This document shows, piece by piece, positions 6,220 to 7,020 of a DNA stretch of 7,020 nucleotides. Made by a program: the position numbers and the translations under genes. The notes under the pieces were generated by a model. That model worked only from the letters and a program-made list of their open reading frames with translations. It had not been told where the DNA came from and ran no database searches. Source of the stretch: Prevotellaceae bacterium (GTDB lineage: Bacteria; Bacteroidota; Bacteroidia; Bacteroidales; Bacteroidaceae); assembly GCA_022508685.1 (NCBI GenBank), contig JAFLUS010000099.1, forward strand, positions 1 to 7,020. Reading direction: 5' to 3'. How positions within the stretch are numbered: position 1 is the first letter of the stretch; every line of letters begins with the position of its first letter.

Positions 6220-7020
6220 TTAGAGTTCTACATCCTGAGTAGGAACGACAGCCCAGTTGAGGACAACGATGCGGGCACCGATGTAGTAGTCTTCGGGGTC
6301 GGTCGGCGGAACGATAGGTTCATCAGGATTAGGAATGGCATTGCCAAGACCTTCAATCTTCGATACGTTGATTGTGTAGATGTGGTTACGAACGATACCG
6401 AAGTCACCCGACTGAACGTTTTCCCACTCGAAGTCTGCGCTGTTGGCACCACCGGCAACAGTAGCGTTCTTGTTGCCCGTGCGGTAGTAGCCAAGGTGCT
6501 GAATGGGCACATTGAAGTATGCCTTACCGCCATGGAAACCGTATGCAGTGCCGGCACCCGACATCACGCGCTGGTTCACGAGCACGATGTTTTCTTCCGT
6601 TACGGGTGCATAGTCGTCACCAACTTTTGCATATACATTGCCTATTGCTTCTTCGGTGAGTTGCAAAGTGACATAGCGGCTGTCTATCACGAGGTTACCG
6701 CGAACGTCTGCTGACGGATGGATGAGTGTAAGGTATTTTGCCTGTTCGTCGGCGGTCAGTTCTTTGCCGTCTGCGTCAGATGCAAGAGCAATCGTGTTGC
6801 CCAAGAAGAATGCCAACATGGCGTCTTCCGTATAATATTTGTAGCCATTTGTTTTATTACCTGTAACGTAGAACAGTTCGTCATCGCCCAATGTAACGGT
6901 TTCCTCACCATACTTCACTTCATAGTGACCAACCATGACTACCGATGCAATAGCAGCGCGAGGGCTTGCAAGGGGGTCTGCTGCAGCAGTCTTGAGTGCG
7001 CTGCCAGAAACCGTATTTTC
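6220..7020 (-). CDS. mfa1: Mfa1-family major fimbrillin, C-terminal part (start off window)
   Basis: The C-terminal 266 residues of the shaft subunit. The frame stays open to 7020 (the last visible residues upstream of Met at 6936 read ASPRAAIASVVMVGHY), so the Met at 6936 is internal and the signal peptide and maturation site lie outside the window. Family signatures, in order: SPRAAIASVV and VGHYEVKYG; LVNQRVMSGAGTAYGF; KAYFNVPIQHLGYY; GIVRNHIYTINVSKIEGLGN; a Pro/Asp-rich linker (NPDEPIVPPTDPED); and a final strand IGARIVVLNWAVVPTQDVEL. These match the C-terminal domain of Mfa1-type fimbrillins, whose last strands take part in subunit-subunit exchange. It is the first of the four genes visible here and is probably the first of the operon, which fits the order mfa1-mfa2-minor subunits in Porphyromonas gingivalis. 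The symbol is a family-level assignment. Confidence 0.93.
   Translation of the reverse strand, partial: ENTVSGSALKTAAADPLASPRAAIASVVMVGHYEVKYGEETVTLGDDELFYVTGNKTNGYKYYTEDAMLAFFLGNTIALASDADGKELTADEQAKYLTLIHPSADVRGNLVIDSRYVTLQLTEEAIGNVYAKVGDDYAPVTEENIVLVNQRVMSGAGTAYGFHGGKAYFNVPIQHLGYYRTGNKNATVAGGANSADFEWENVQSGDFGIVRNHIYTINVSKIEGLGNAIPNPDEPIVPPTDPEDYYIGARIVVLNWAVVPTQDVEL

Overview
The window carries the 3' part of a Bacteroidales type V (FimA/Mfa-type) fimbrial operon, read entirely on the minus strand, plus the intergenic DNA that follows it. The evidence for this lineage is a run of consecutive genes whose products have lipoprotein (SPII) signal peptides or fimbrillin-type C-terminal strands. 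They include a clear Mfa1-family major fimbrillin and a clear FimB/Mfa2-family anchor, protein families known essentially only from Bacteroidota. Genus (Bacteroides, Prevotella, Parabacteroides, Muribaculaceae and others) cannot be fixed from the sequence.

Layout in order of transcription (right to left): (1) 7020-6220, the C-terminal 266 residues of an Mfa1-like major shaft subunit, cut by the window edge; (2) a 129-nt gap with a strong hairpin (6145-6183) that may act as a partial terminator or mRNA-stabilising element; (3) 6090-5032, an Mfa2/FimB-like anchor lipoprotein; (4) 5003-3738, a 421-aa minor fimbrillin, probably an adaptor or tip-proximal subunit; (5) 3730-329, a 1133-aa DUF4906-like tip protein candidate; (6) a 328-nt non-coding region with a perfect 15-bp inverted repeat (228-258), a phased array of AGTGCACT palindromes every 22 bp (83-178), and short AT-rich direct repeats at the left edge. 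Gaps between genes shrink from 129 to 28 to 7 nt, as in a single operon. The promoter lies off the right edge.

How the genes work together (family knowledge plus inference): subunits cross the inner membrane as lipoproteins and reach the outer-membrane surface. Shaft and tip subunits are cut by an Arg-specific protease after an Arg near residue 65, which opens a groove for strand exchange. The two minor subunits here show an R-A site at nearly the same position. The anchor lacks an obvious one, as expected if it keeps its lipid. Mfa1 forms the shaft, Mfa2 anchors it and limits its length, and the last two genes supply accessory or tip subunits.

The least expected features are the 22-bp-periodic palindrome array downstream of the operon, and the C-terminal half of the 1133-aa protein. 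That half appears to contain two copies of a roughly 100-residue Cys-framed module, the first carrying a canonical EF-hand-type Ca-binding loop.
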